Shown: positions 54,629 through 63,668 of the stretch, piece after piece
Layout of the letters: every line of letters starts with the position of its first letter
Position numbering within the stretch: position 1 is the first letter of the stretch
Assembly (NCBI RefSeq): GCF_003131185.1
Contig: NZ_QFFU01000001.1
Span: 186,001-250,000 of the forward strand
Origin: Pseudomonas ovata
Lineage (GTDB): Bacteria > Pseudomonadota > Gammaproteobacteria > Pseudomonadales > Pseudomonadaceae
Length of the DNA: 64,000 bases
Direction of reading: 5' to 3'
Program-made: the position numbers and the translations under genes
The notes under the pieces: generated by a model
The model's input: the letters and a program-made list of their open reading frames with translations, nothing else
Databases searched by the model: none
Told to the model about the DNA's origin: nothing

Positions 54629-55594
54629 TCAGGAGGCCTTGGCAGGCGCCCCTGTGGTGGACGGTGCCGGTGCCGGCATACCAGCCGCCGGAGCGACCGG
54701 TGGTGCTACAGCAGGCGCGACAGGGGCGGGAAGTTCCTGGGGCGCCACACGCTCCAGATGCACATTCACCCGCCGGTTGCGGGCGCGGTTGGCATTGTTG
54801 GTATTGGCCGCCAGCGGATAGCGCTCACCGTGAAAGCGCAGGGTGATCTGCTCTTCAGGCACACCATTGGCCTTGAGGTAGTCCATGACCGCCAGGGCCC
54901 GACGTCGTGACAGGTCGCGATTGGTCAGACGGTTGCCGCTGTTGTCGGAGTGACCGTCCAGCTCGATATGGTTGACCGTCGGATCGGCCTTCAGATAAGC
55001 CAGCATATTGTCCAGGCGCGCCCTGGCCTTGGTATCGAGCTCGATGCCGCCCCCTGGGAAACCGACCTCGGCCTGCTTGATCTGGTCGAAGTTCATTGGC
55101 AGCAGCCTGGCCGTGCAGGCCTGGTACTCGCCAAAGGCCTCACGAAACCTGGCCGGCAACAGACGCACTTCCATATTGCCGCCGCCGTCACGGGCATAGT
55201 GACGTATCACCGGGCTGCGGCCTTCGAGCAAGCCTGTGATCAGACGACCGGCTTGCGCCTGCGTGGTATTGAAGGGGATTTCGCCGTTACTGACCCGCAC
55301 CGACCCCAGGTTGATATCGCCGCGCCCAGGCTGCCAGGGCGATGCAGCCGCCAGCAGAGTGGCCGAGCCGTTGCCCAGCGTGTTGTAGGAAGCCTTCAGG
55401 CGAAAGATCGCCTGCTCGCCCGCACGGCGCACGAACTCACCCGCGCCCAGATCGGTAATGGGCTGGCTCAGGCGACATTCGAACTGATCGCCCTCGACTT
55501 TCCACTCGATGCTTTCCAGGCGTGTCTGGAAATTGATCGCCGCTGCCGGCAGGCTGACGACGAGGCTGAGCAGGGCTAGATATCGCTGGCGCAC
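54629..55594 (-). CDS. motY: Flagellar T-ring protein MotY
   Basis: This 321-residue exported OmpA-like protein, together with MotX, forms the T-ring that holds MotAB stators around the polar flagellar basal body. The signal peptide is short (RYLALLSLVVSLPAAA). The N-terminal half is MotY-specific (FQTRLESIEWKVEG, FECRLSQPITDLGAGEF), and the C-terminal half is an OmpA domain with ELDGHSDNSGNR and RARNRRVNVH. A Pro/Ala-rich tail of about 40 residues ends the protein. The start is a GTG at 55594 with GGAG 7 bases upstream; the frame's upstream extension lacks a signal. Gene order argG-motY-pyrC-rnt supports the call. Confidence 0.93.
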   Translation of the reverse strand: MRQRYLALLSLVVSLPAAAINFQTRLESIEWKVEGDQFECRLSQPITDLGAGEFVRRAGEQAIFRLKASYNTLGNGSATLLAAASPWQPGRGDINLGSVRVSNGEIPFNTTQAQAGRLITGLLEGRSPVIRHYARDGGGNMEVRLLPARFREAFGEYQACTARLLPMNFDQIKQAEVGFPGGGIELDTKARARLDNMLAYLKADPTVNHIELDGHSDNSGNRLTNRDLSRRRALAVMDYLKANGVPEEQITLRFHGERYPLAANTNNANRARNRRVNVHLERVAPQELPAPVAPAVAPPVAPAAGMPAPAPSTTGAPAKAS

Positions 55595-55744
55595 GGGAGG
55601 CTCCACCTGAAAAATTGGCGGCAAAACAGAAAAATGCCGACCTGATGGCTTGCTATCGGTAACTTCCCACAAAACTTGATAGCGAGTGCCTGAGACTGTC
55701 TTTTCCGGTAGCATTCCGCGAGTTCGAACCGCCTGGAATCCCCA

Positions 55745-56791
55745 ATGTCCGACCGCCTGACCCTATTGCGTCCCGACGACTGGCACATCCATCTCCGTGA
55801 CGGAGCTGTGTTGCCTCATACCGTTGCCGACGCTGCGCGCACCTTTGGCCGCGCAATCATCATGCCCAACCTGGTGCCTCCGGTGCGCAACGCGCAACAA
55901 GCCGATGCCTACCGCCAGCGTATCCTGGCGGCACGACCTGCCGGCAGCCGCTTCGAACCCTTGATGGTGCTGTACCTCACCGACCAGACCACAGCCGAAG
56001 ACATCCGCGACGCCAAGGCCAGTGGCTTTGTGCATGCGGCCAAGCTGTACCCGGCCGGCGCGACCACCAACTCCGACTCCGGCGTCACCAGCCTGGACAA
56101 GATCTACCCGGCCCTTGAAGCCATGGCCGACGTCGGCCTGCTGCTGCTGGTGCATGGCGAAGTCACCCGTGGCGAAGTCGACGTGTTCGACCGCGAGAAG
56201 CTGTTCATCGACGAGCACCTGCGCCGCGTCGTGGAGCGCTTCCCGACCCTCAAGGTGGTCTTCGAGCACATCACCACCGCTGACGCCGTGCAGTTCGTCA
56301 ACGAGGCATCAGGCAATGTGGCGGCGACCATCACCGCGCATCACTTGCTGTACAACCGCAACCACATGCTGGTCGGTGGCATTCGCCCTCATTTCTATTG
56401 CCTGCCGATCCTCAAGCGCAACACGCACCAGGTGGCGCTGCTTGACGCCGCCACCGGCGCCAGCAGCAAGTTCTTCCTGGGCACCGACTCGGCACCCCAT
56501 GCCCAGCATGCCAAGGAAGCGGCCTGCGGCTGCGCCGGCTGCTACACCGCCTATGCTGCCATCGAGCTGTATGCCGAGGCGTTCGAACAGCGTAACGCCC
56601 TGGACAGGCTCGAAGGTTTTGCCAGCCTGCACGGTCCGGCTTTCTACGGTTTGCCTGCCAACCAGGACACCATCACTCTGATTCGCGACGAATGGACGGC
56701 GCCTGCCAGCCTGCCGTTTGGCGAACTGAACGTTATCCCGCTGCGCGCTGGTGAAAAACTGCGCTGGCGTGTGCTGGAGGAAAAGGCGTGA
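55745..56791 (+). CDS. pyrC: Dihydroorotase (class II)
   Basis: This 348-residue zinc enzyme forms dihydroorotate in pyrimidine synthesis. Its metal-site motifs are [23 protein letters not shown] (the carbamylated Lys), VHGEVT, EHITT and [10 protein letters not shown], in the E. coli PyrC order. It overlaps rnt by ATGA. Upstream lies divergent motY. Length and motifs are typical. Confidence 0.97.
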   Translation: MSDRLTLLRPDDWHIHLRDGAVLPHTVADAARTFGRAIIMPNLVPPVRNAQQADAYRQRILAARPAGSRFEPLMVLYLTDQTTAEDIRDAKASGFVHAAKLYPAGATTNSDSGVTSLDKIYPALEAMADVGLLLLVHGEVTRGEVDVFDREKLFIDEHLRRVVERFPTLKVVFEHITTADAVQFVNEASGNVAATITAHHLLYNRNHMLVGGIRPHFYCLPILKRNTHQVALLDAATGASSKFFLGTDSAPHAQHAKEAACGCAGCYTAYAAIELYAEAFEQRNALDRLEGFASLHGPAFYGLPANQDTITLIRDEWTAPASLPFGELNVIPLRAGEKLRWRVLEEKA

Positions 56792-57459
56792 GCGACGATC
56801 ATCTCGACGACGATCTGGACATTCACCATGGCGGTGGCTCGCGCCATCCGATGGCCGCGCGCTTTCGCGGCTATCTGCCGGTTGTGATCGATGTCGAAAC
56901 AGGCGGCTTCAACTCGGCCACCGATGCCCTGCTGGAAATCGCAGCCGTGACCATCGGCATGGACGAAAAAGGTTTTGTGTACCCCGAGCACACCTATTTC
57001 TTTCGGGTAGAACCCTTTGAAGGCGCCAACATCGAGGCGGCTGCCCTGGAGTTCACCGGAATCAAGCTCGACCATCCGCTGCGCATGGCGGTCAGCGAAG
57101 AAACCGCGCTGACCGATATCTTTCGTGGCGTACGCAAGGCCATCAAGGCCAATGGCTGCAAGCGCGCCGTGCTGGTCGGCCACAACGCCAGCTTCGACCT
57201 GGGCTTTCTCAACGCCGCCGTGGCGCGCCTGGACATGAAACGCAACCCGTTTCATCCCTTCTCCAGCTTCGACACCGCGACCCTGGCCGGCCTGGCCTAC
57301 GGCCAGACGGTGCTGGCCAAGGCCTGCCAGGCCGCCGGCATGGACTTTGACGGCCGTGAAGCCCACTCGGCCCGCTACGACACGGAAAAGACCGCCGAGC
57401 TGTTCTGCGGCATCGTCAACCGCTGGAAAGACATGGGCGGCTGGCGCGACTACGACTGA
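56788..57459 (+). CDS. rnt: Ribonuclease T
   Basis: This 223-residue DEDDh 3'-5' exoribonuclease trims tRNA and other small RNA 3' ends. ExoI is [10 protein letters not shown], ExoII is [11 protein letters not shown], and the ExoIII site with His is [15 protein letters not shown]. The start overlaps the pyrC stop, so the two are translationally coupled. A terminator follows. Confidence 0.96.
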   Translation: MSDDHLDDDLDIHHGGGSRHPMAARFRGYLPVVIDVETGGFNSATDALLEIAAVTIGMDEKGFVYPEHTYFFRVEPFEGANIEAAALEFTGIKLDHPLRMAVSEETALTDIFRGVRKAIKANGCKRAVLVGHNASFDLGFLNAAVARLDMKRNPFHPFSSFDTATLAGLAYGQTVLAKACQAAGMDFDGREAHSARYDTEKTAELFCGIVNRWKDMGGWRDYD

Positions 57460-57465
57460 TCCGGC

Positions 57466-57494
57466 CGGCGCACTTGCCCCGCGCAAGTGCGCCG
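57466..57494 (+). terminator. Stem-loop after rnt
   Basis: CGGCGCACTTGC and GCAAGTGCGCCG form a perfect 12-bp stem with a 5-nt loop just after the rnt stop; a short ATTCC follows rather than a T run. Confidence 0.7.
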
Positions 57495-57548
57495 ATTCCT
57501 GATCGACGCACCACTCATCGGGCTGGCTGAATCCGGCTCAAAACAATT

Positions 57549-57577
57549 TTGACAAGCATTCTCATTAGCATTAGTCT
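57549..57577 (+). promoter_or_regulatory. bfd promoter with overlapping Fur box
   Basis: A consensus -35 TTGACA (57549-57554) and a weak -10 TAGTCT (57572-57577) are spaced by 17 bases. Overlapping the -35, the complement of 57550-57564 reads TGAGAATGCTTGTCA, a 12 of 15 match to the 7-1-7 Fur consensus. Iron limitation should induce bfd. Confidence 0.6.
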
Positions 57578-57615
57578 CGTTCGCAACTTGCAATACACAG
57601 CGACGGTTCAAGCTT

Positions 57616-57834
57616 ATGTACGTTTGTCTCTGCCTAGGTGTTACTGACGGTCAAATCCGCGAGTCGATTCTCGAAGGCTGCTGCAGCTATCGGGATGTTC
57701 GCCAGACCCTCGGTGTTGCGACGCAATGCGGCAAATGCGCCTGCCTTGCCAAGCAGGTCGTACGTGAAACCCTGACCGAACTGCAAACGACACAGGCGTC
57801 GCTGGCTTACCCTGCAGAATTTTCAGCAGCGTAA
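57616..57834 (+). CDS. bfd: Bacterioferritin-associated ferredoxin
   Basis: This 72-residue [2Fe-2S] protein reduces the bacterioferritin core so stored iron can be released. Cluster cysteines are in MYVCLCLGVTD and QCGKCACL, in the BFD arrangement. A Fur box overlaps its promoter. It is upstream of bfr with about 370 bases between, so the two have separate promoters: bfd for starvation and bfr for storage. Confidence 0.95.
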   Translation: MYVCLCLGVTDGQIRESILEGCCSYRDVRQTLGVATQCGKCACLAKQVVRETLTELQTTQASLAYPAEFSAA

Positions 57835-58206
57835 AGGGGGGCCTCTAAAAACGTAGGCGAGGCAGTCAGCGCAATACCGACGGCGGCCCCACAAAAACAG
57901 GTGAAAAACGGTCGGAGTCGCGGCCGACTTTACGGGTTGTAAATGAGCATTGAGCCTGTTTTCAACGCAGCGATGACAACGCAGGTAGTTTTTAGAGATA
58001 CCCTAAAAGCCCCTGTTTAATGAGACCGGACCCAACGTCCGGTTTTTTTATGCCTTTAATTCAACCACTTAGCGTCAAGATGCAGAACTCAAACATTCTT
58101 ATTCAGATTTAAATTCACTTATTATTCAATAACTTAGGTTTGACAGCAGTTTAGTGCCGGCTCAAACTCGCGGCTTATAGACATTAGCCTGCGGCAGGAA
58201 CACGAC
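57835..58206. other. Intergenic region, possible bfd 3' UTR or small RNA
   Basis: This 372-base region holds no supported gene. About 190 bases after the bfd stop there is a good terminator (next entry). The stretch between could be a long 3' untranslated region or an independent small RNA. The bases nearest bfr are AT-rich and should hold the bfr promoter. Confidence 0.45.
58025..58049 (+). terminator. Rho-independent terminator
   Basis: ACCGGAC and GTCCGGT form a 7-bp stem with a 5-nt loop, followed by seven T residues. Confidence 0.85.
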
Positions 58207-58677
58207 ATGAAAGGCGACATTACAGTCATCCAGCACCTCAACAAGATCCTCGGCAACGAGCTGGTCGCCATCAACCAGTACTTCCTGCATGCGCGTATGT
58301 ACGACGACTGGGGCCTGACCAAAATCGGCGCGCACGAGTACCGCGAGTCGATCCAGGCCATGAAAGATGCCGACAAGATCATCAAGCGCATCCTGTTCCT
58401 TGAAGGCCTGCCCAACCTGCAGGACCTGGGCAAGATCCTGATCGGCGAGCACACCAAGGAAATGCTGGAGTGCGACCTGAAGATCGAGAACAAGGGCCTG
58501 GCCGACCTGAAAGCGGCCATTGCCCATTTCGAAACCGTGGGCGATTTCGGCAGCCGTGAACTGCTCGAGGACATCCTGGAATCCCAGGAAGAAACCATCG
58601 ACTGGCTGGAAACCCAGCTGGGCCTGATCGGCAAGGTCAGCCTGGAGAACTACCTGCAGTCGCAGATGGACAGCTGA
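58207..58677 (+). CDS. bfr: Bacterioferritin, haem-ligand subunit lacking ferroxidase ligands
   Basis: This 156-residue ferritin-like four-helix subunit of the 24-mer iron store keeps Met52, the inter-subunit haem ligand, and Glu18, Tyr25, Glu47 and Glu94. By ungapped alignment with E. coli Bfr, the ferroxidase ligands Glu51, His54, Glu127 and His130 are replaced by Ala, Asp, Gln and Thr. It therefore should not oxidise iron by itself and more likely works in mixed shells with a catalytic Bfr encoded elsewhere. Its place beside bfd fits a role in iron release. A terminator follows the gene. Confidence 0.9.
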   Translation: MKGDITVIQHLNKILGNELVAINQYFLHARMYDDWGLTKIGAHEYRESIQAMKDADKIIKRILFLEGLPNLQDLGKILIGEHTKEMLECDLKIENKGLADLKAAIAHFETVGDFGSRELLEDILESQEETIDWLETQLGLIGKVSLENYLQSQMDS

Positions 58678-58707
58678 TAACGCCGTCACACCCGCAGCAC
58701 ACTGCAG

Positions 58708-58744
58708 AAAGCCCCGCTCTGTTACCAGAGACGGGGCTTTCTTT
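58708..58744 (+). terminator. Rho-independent terminator of bfr
   Basis: AAAGCCCCG and CGGGGCTTT form the outer stem with an inner CTG/CAG pairing, followed by CTTTT. It may also serve the convergent grxD transcript. Confidence 0.85.
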
Positions 58745-58788
58745 TGGCTGCTGCGCCTGCGGGATTCAGATCCTGCAGGCCGCCTGCA

Positions 58789-59127
58789 TCAGGAAGCGCT
58801 GGCTTCCTGCGCTTTTTCTACAGCCTGCTTGACCAGAGGTTGCAGCTCGCCGTTCGCATGCATCTCGGCAATGATATCGCTGCCGCCGACCAGCTCGCCA
58901 CCGACCCACAGTTGCGGGAAGGTCGGCCAGTTGGCGTACTTGGGCAGGTTGGCGCGGATTTCCGGGTTCTGCAGAATGTCGACATAGGCGAATTTTTCAC
59001 CGCATGCCATCAATGCCTGGGAAGCCTTGGCAGAAAAACCGCACTGTGGCGCGTTGGGAGCACCTTTCATGTAAAGCAGGATCGTGTTGTTGGCAATCTG
59101 CTCTTTGATCGTTTCGATGATATCCAT
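58789..59127 (-). CDS. grxD: Monothiol glutaredoxin GrxD
   Basis: This 112-residue monothiol glutaredoxin has the active-site motif QCGFSAKA and the glutathione-binding parts FAYVDIL and TFPQLWVGGELVGGSD. It binds a bridged [2Fe-2S] cluster and transfers it within iron-sulphur assembly. The ATG at 59127 (MDIIETIKEQI) was chosen since the 58-codon upstream extension has no glutaredoxin character. It faces the convergent bfr gene, so the iron genes cluster here. Confidence 0.95.
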   Translation of the reverse strand: MDIIETIKEQIANNTILLYMKGAPNAPQCGFSAKASQALMACGEKFAYVDILQNPEIRANLPKYANWPTFPQLWVGGELVGGSDIIAEMHANGELQPLVKQAVEKAQEASAS

Positions 59128-59305
59128 GAAGCACCTCGGCTGAACTTTCCGACGCTGTTGTCGGCACGGTGGCGCATTGTAACGGAAAGCCGAGCATGAC
59201 GCTCGGTCTTGTACCGTGCCAAAGGCCTGCGCCTGTCGCTCTTTCATCCAGGCGAACTGCCGCACGCTCCGATGCCCACGGCGAGCAACCGTGATGCACA
59301 TCGGG

Positions 59306-59611
59306 TCAACTGATGTCGGAAATCGTACCGATAGGCGTGACCTTGCGCTTCATCTGGATCTCGGTCACGGTTTCGATCTGCTCCTGAGCCACCGGCACAC
59401 CGGTCAACTCGCCGATCAGACGCCAGTGCTCGTCCAGGCCCGCACTGATGGTTGCCATGCGATCGATCATCCTGCGCCCCGAAGCCCGGGTGACCTCATC
59501 CTCACTGCGCAGCAACTCAAAAGACATGGAGGTCATCGAGGCCGTCAAATGCGTGAGGGTGCGGGCAGTAAGTCCTAGAAGCTCCGTCAATTGGCGCTCT
59601 TTTGAGTTCAT
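59306..59611 (-). CDS. Conserved hypothetical helical protein
   Basis: This 101-residue protein is without signal or membrane segment and rich in helix-forming residues, with heptad-like SMSFELLRSEDEVTR and RMIDRMATISAGLDE. A strong AGGAGG lies 9 bases before the ATG. It is read in the same direction as grxD, with about 180 bases between them. I do not recognise the family, though genes of this size and type occur here in other pseudomonads. Confidence 0.68.
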   Translation of the reverse strand: MNSKERQLTELLGLTARTLTHLTASMTSMSFELLRSEDEVTRASGRRMIDRMATISAGLDEHWRLIGELTGVPVAQEQIETVTEIQMKRKVTPIGTISDIS

Positions 59612-60074
59612 GCCGAAAAACCTCCTGTAGATCTGTATGCTTTATAACTCAGGGTTGATACTAAAGATACAAACGACTTCGCCGCCGCGTGATACACATC
59701 GCATCCGCCATGCCCAACGCTGTCGGCCGCGGCCGGCGGGCACTGCAGCGTTGTTGCAAATATTGCAAAACAATCGGGGCGCAGTGTACAAATGCTGCCT
59801 TCGACCCAGGTGAAGTTGTTCAACGCCTTGTCCGATCGGGCCGGGCCGGAGACACAGGCCTGTCGGGCTTTTGGTCCAGGCCCGGCCCAGGCATCATTTG
59901 AAACAAGCCAAACCCCTTATAAATCAACGGCGCCGTTGTGTTGCTGCGACATTTTTTTATACCATCGCGCCTTCCCTAATTCGTCGTTCAATCGGCTTTC
60001 GCTGCAGGTCATGACTGTTTTCTCGATATAAAACCGGTCCCGGCACCTGCGGTCTGTTGCAAAAAAGGTAATCA
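59612..60074. other. Intergenic region before argF
   Basis: This 463-base region holds no gene I can support. It has an inverted repeat TTGCAA-ATA-TTGCAA at 59754-59768 and a possible ArgR half site (next entry). It should contain the divergent promoters of argF and the small helical protein gene. Confidence 0.5.
59936..59951 (-). promoter_or_regulatory. Possible ArgR half-site
   Basis: On the minus strand the sequence reads TGTCGC-N8-AA, which fits the Pseudomonas ArgR half-site pattern. It lies about 125 bases before argF. A clear second half-site was not found, so this is weak. Confidence 0.28.
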
Positions 60075-60995
60075 ATGATGAGCGCCAGGCACTTTCTCTC
60101 GATGATGGATTACACCCCGGACGAACTGCTGGGCCTGATCCGTCGTGGCGTAGAGCTCAAAGACCTGCGAAATCGCGGCGTGCTTTTCGAACCCTTGAAA
60201 AACCGTGTGCTGGGCATGATTTTCGAGAAGTCCTCGACACGTACCCGTCTTTCTTTCGAGGCCGGCATGATCCAGCTGGGTGGCCAGGCCATTTTCCTGT
60301 CCCATCGCGATACGCAACTGGGTCGCGGCGAACCCATTGCCGACAGTGCCAAGGTCATGTCACGCATGCTCGATGCGGTCATGATCCGCACCTACGCCCA
60401 CAGCAACCTGGTCGAGTTTGCTGCCAATTCCAGGGTGCCCGTCATCAACGGCCTGTCGGACGACCTGCATCCCTGCCAGTTGCTGGCCGACATGCAGACC
60501 TTTCTTGAGCACCGTGGCTCGATCAAGGGCAAGACCGTGGCCTGGGTCGGTGACGGCAACAACATGTGCAACAGCTATATAGAAGCCGCCATCCAGTTCG
60601 ATTTCCAGTTGCGCGTTGCCTGCCCTTCCGGCTACGAGCCCAACCCTGAGTTCCTGGCACTGGCCGGCGACCGGGTCATCGTCACGCGCGACCCCAAGGC
60701 AGCCGTGGCCGGCGCCCATCTGGTCAGCACCGACGTCTGGACGTCCATGGGCCAGGAAGACGAAACCGCACGGCGCATGGCCCTGTTCGCGCCTTACCAG
60801 GTCAACCGCGAACTGCTCGACCTGGCGGCCGATGACGTCCTGTTCATGCATTGCCTGCCGGCTCACCGCGGCGAAGAAATCAGTGAAGACGTGCTCGACG
60901 ACCCGCGCGCCGTGGCCTGGGACCAGGCGGAAAACCGCTTGCACGCGCAGAAGGCCCTGCTGGAATTTCTGGTCGCGCCGTCCGTGCCAGCATGA
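60075..60995 (+). CDS. argF: Ornithine carbamoyltransferase (anabolic)
   Basis: This 306-residue enzyme forms citrulline from ornithine and carbamoyl phosphate. The carbamoyl phosphate loop is KSSTRTR; other conserved blocks are HPCQLLAD and [10 protein letters not shown]. Two start codons are adjacent (60075 and 60078). The stop overlaps the ATG of an ABC ATPase gene. With argG it supplies two consecutive steps of arginine synthesis. Confidence 0.96.
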   Translation: MMSARHFLSMMDYTPDELLGLIRRGVELKDLRNRGVLFEPLKNRVLGMIFEKSSTRTRLSFEAGMIQLGGQAIFLSHRDTQLGRGEPIADSAKVMSRMLDAVMIRTYAHSNLVEFAANSRVPVINGLSDDLHPCQLLADMQTFLEHRGSIKGKTVAWVGDGNNMCNSYIEAAIQFDFQLRVACPSGYEPNPEFLALAGDRVIVTRDPKAAVAGAHLVSTDVWTSMGQEDETARRMALFAPYQVNRELLDLAADDVLFMHCLPAHRGEEISEDVLDDPRAVAWDQAENRLHAQKALLEFLVAPSVPA

Positions 60996-62068
60996 GCCAG
61001 CCGTTATTGCTGAAGCTGCACAACCTCGCGTGTGGCTATCAGAACCAGCGCGTGGTGCAGGATCTGCACCTGCACCTGAACGTGGGCGACATCGGTTGCC
61101 TGCTGGGCTCCTCGGGGTGCGGCAAGACCACCACCTTGCGCGCCATTGCAGGCTTCGAACCGGTGCACGCCGGCGAGATCCGCCTGGGCGGCGAAGTGAT
61201 CTCGCGCCCGGGCTTTACCCTGGCACCGGAAAAGCGCCGAATCGGCATGGTTTTTCAGGACTATGCACTGTTCCCGCACCTGACCGTGGCGCAGAACATC
61301 GGCTTTGGTATTCGCCGTCACCCGCGCCAGGCCACGGTGGTCGATGAACTGCTGGAGCTGGTCAACCTGTCCGGCCTGGGCAAACGCTACCCGCATGAAC
61401 TGTCCGGTGGCCAGCAGCAGCGCGTGGCCCTGGCCCGCGCCCTGGCACCTGAACCCCAACTGCTGCTGCTCGACGAGCCGTTTTCCAACCTGGATGTGGA
61501 GCTGCGCAAACGCCTGAGCCATGAGGTGCGCAGCATTCTCAAGGCCCGTGGCACCAGCGCGATCCTGGTCACTCATGACCAGGAAGAAGCCTTTGCTGTC
61601 AGTGACCACATCGGTGTGTTCAAGGAAGGACGGCTGGAGCAGTGGGATACGCCCTACAGCCTCTATCACGAACCCCTGACGCCTTATGTCGCCAGCTTCA
61701 TAGGACAGGGTTATTTCATTCGCGGCCAGTTGCTCGACCATGAATCAATCAGCACCGAACTGGGGGTACTGCGCGGCAATCGTGCCTACCCCGGCGCGCC
61801 AGGCAGTGCGGTGGATGTCCTGCTACGCCCGGATGACATCGTCCATGCCCCAGGCAGTCCGCTCAAGGCGCGAGTGACCGGCCGCACCTTCCAGGGCGCC
61901 TCCACCCTTTACAGCCTGCAACTGGCCACCGGCAGCCCGCTTGAAGCCTTGTTCCCCAGCCACATCGATCGTATGCCCGGCGATGAAGTCGGTATTCGCG
62001 TGGAGGCCGAACACCTGGTGGCCTTCGCCACGGCCGGCAGCGTGGCGACCCACAGTGCCAAGCGGTAA
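60992..62068 (+). CDS. Orphan ABC transporter ATP-binding protein (FbpC/PotA-like)
   Basis: This 358-residue ATPase has Walker [18 protein letters not shown]-loop region, signature [15 protein letters not shown] and Walker [15 protein letters not shown]-terminal TOBE-type regulatory domain (about residues 240-358, [15 protein letters not shown]) follows, as in iron(III) and polyamine importers. No permease or binding-protein gene is adjacent. It overlaps argF by ATGA, so it is cotranscribed with it. The partner must be encoded elsewhere; the transported compound is unknown, and the overlap hints at an arginine- or polyamine-related substrate, which is inference only. Confidence 0.9.
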   Translation: MSQPLLLKLHNLACGYQNQRVVQDLHLHLNVGDIGCLLGSSGCGKTTTLRAIAGFEPVHAGEIRLGGEVISRPGFTLAPEKRRIGMVFQDYALFPHLTVAQNIGFGIRRHPRQATVVDELLELVNLSGLGKRYPHELSGGQQQRVALARALAPEPQLLLLDEPFSNLDVELRKRLSHEVRSILKARGTSAILVTHDQEEAFAVSDHIGVFKEGRLEQWDTPYSLYHEPLTPYVASFIGQGYFIRGQLLDHESISTELGVLRGNRAYPGAPGSAVDVLLRPDDIVHAPGSPLKARVTGRTFQGASTLYSLQLATGSPLEALFPSHIDRMPGDEVGIRVEAEHLVAFATAGSVATHSAKR

Positions 62069-62080
62069 GACCCTGCCCGG

Positions 62081-62551
62081 CTAGCCGCGGCCAATCGCGG
62101 CAAAGCGGGCGGCGGTCTGTTGCGCCAGCGCAGCGGCAGGCAACTCCACTTCCAGCCCGCGCCGTCCGGCACTGACGAAAATCGTTGCGAACGGCTCGGC
62201 GCTCTGGTCGATAAAAGTGCGCAAACGCTTCTTCTGACCTAGCGGACTGATGCCACCCAACAGATACCCGGTGCTGCGTTGCGCCGCGGCAGGATCGGCC
62301 ATCTCGGCCTTTTTCACCCCGGCTGCCTGAGCCAGGGCCTTGAGGTCCAGCGTGCCGGTCACCGGCACCACCGCGACCAGCAACTCGCCCTTCTCGCTGC
62401 TGGCCAGCAAGGTCTTGAACACCCGCGCCGCTTCCAGCCCCAGCTTCTCGACGGCTTCAAGACCATAGGAGGCCGCCTTGGGGTCATGTTCGTAGCTGTG
62501 GACGCGATGCTCGATACGGTTTTTCTTCAACAGATCCAGGGCAGGTGTCAT
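62081..62551 (-). CDS. ybaK: Cys-tRNA(Pro)/Cys-tRNA(Cys) deacylase YbaK
   Basis: This 156-residue editing enzyme removes Cys from mischarged tRNA-Pro. The YbaK/EbsC fold is recognisable by AARVFKTLLAS, LVVAVVPVTGTLDLKAL-like ELLVAVVPVTG, and the conserved STGYLLGGISPLG. The ATG at 62551 (MTPALDLLKKNRIEH) fits the family; the frame is open upstream but that part lacks match. It converges with the ABC ATPase gene. Confidence 0.93.
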   Translation of the reverse strand: MTPALDLLKKNRIEHRVHSYEHDPKAASYGLEAVEKLGLEAARVFKTLLASSEKGELLVAVVPVTGTLDLKALAQAAGVKKAEMADPAAAQRSTGYLLGGISPLGQKKRLRTFIDQSAEPFATIFVSAGRRGLEVELPAAALAQQTAARFAAIGRG

Positions 62552-62706
62552 GCGGGCACTCCATGGCGGACAGGGCGGTCGCCACTTTAAGCGAAAAACC
62601 GGGCCGCTGCTGCCACTCTGTAACCAGAAATTTCCCACATCAAAAGTAGACCGCCATGAAGCGCGGCCCGGCCTGACACGGACTATGGTTCAGGTTCGAG
62701 CAGCAA

Positions 62707-62724
62707 GTGCTCGTTTTCGAACAC
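62707..62724 (+). promoter_or_regulatory. Putative GlpR operator
   Basis: GTGCTCG-TTTT-CGAACAC is a near-perfect inverted repeat (one mismatch in seven) 72 bases before glpF. It fits the style of GlpR operators (TGTTCG/CGAACA arms), so glpFK would be induced by glycerol 3-phosphate. Confidence 0.5.
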
Positions 62725-62795
62725 GCCCGGACATAGGCGGTATCCAGCCTTTTGCCTCTTCAACAAAGAGGCCATAACAATAAAACGAGGTTTGC

Positions 62796-63644
62796 ATGAA
62801 ACTCCCGCTCGACACGCCCACCCTCACCGGCCAATGCACGGCCGAATTTCTCGGCACGGCCCTGATGATCTTCTTCGGCACCGGTTGCGTGGCCGCACTC
62901 AAGGTGGGAGGCGCCAGCCTCGGGCTGTGGGAAATCAGCCTGATCTGGGGCATGGCCGTAAGCCTGGCCATCTACCTGAGCGCCGGCATTTCGGGCGCGC
63001 ACCTGAACCCCGCCGTCAGCATTGCCCTTTGCCTGTTTGCCGGCTTCGAGCGCCGGAAACTGCCTTTTTACATCGTGGCCCAAACGGGCGGCGCACTGTG
63101 CGGCGCCAGCCTGGTCTATCTGCTGTATCACGGTCTGATCGTCGACTTCGAACAGGCTCGCCTGATGCTGCGCGGCAGCCCTGAGAGCCTGGAACTGGCG
63201 GCGATATTTGCCACCTACCCGCATGCCTCGATCTCGGTTGAACAGGCGTTCATGGTCGAGGTGATCATCACCGCCGTATTGATGGGCGTGATCATGGCCC
63301 TGATCGACGACCGCAATGGCCTGCCACGCGGAGCCCTGGCCCCCCTGCTGATCGGCGTACTGATTGCAGTGATCGGCAGCGCCATGGGACCGCTGACCGG
63401 CTTTGCCATGAACCCGGCACGTGATTTCGGGCCGCGCCTGATGACGTTTCTGGCTGGCTGGGGCAATGGCGTCTTCAGCGGCGGACGTGACCTGCCGTAC
63501 TTCCTGGTACCGCTGCTCGCACCGATTCTCGGTGCCTGCCTGGGCGCTGCCGGGTATCGTCTGCTCATTGCCCGTCACCTGCCCGGCGGCCACGCACCGG
63601 CAGGCCGTGAAAAACCGGGCAGCAACACCCAGTCCTGTTCCTGA
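62796..63644 (+). CDS. glpF: Glycerol uptake facilitator
   Basis: This 282-residue aquaglyceroporin of the MIP family has six helices and two NPA loops (HLNPAVSIAL and AMNPARDFG) that form the pore. The Asp-Arg in the second loop (NPARD) marks a glycerol-conducting channel rather than a water-only one. It is followed 24 bases later by glpK, its kinase partner, so entry and phosphorylation are coupled. The start matches the family. Confidence 0.94.
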   Translation: MKLPLDTPTLTGQCTAEFLGTALMIFFGTGCVAALKVGGASLGLWEISLIWGMAVSLAIYLSAGISGAHLNPAVSIALCLFAGFERRKLPFYIVAQTGGALCGASLVYLLYHGLIVDFEQARLMLRGSPESLELAAIFATYPHASISVEQAFMVEVIITAVLMGVIMALIDDRNGLPRGALAPLLIGVLIAVIGSAMGPLTGFAMNPARDFGPRLMTFLAGWGNGVFSGGRDLPYFLVPLLAPILGACLGAAGYRLLIARHLPGGHAPAGREKPGSNTQSCS

Positions 63645-63668
63645 CATCCGACCTCCAGGCCCCTCGAC

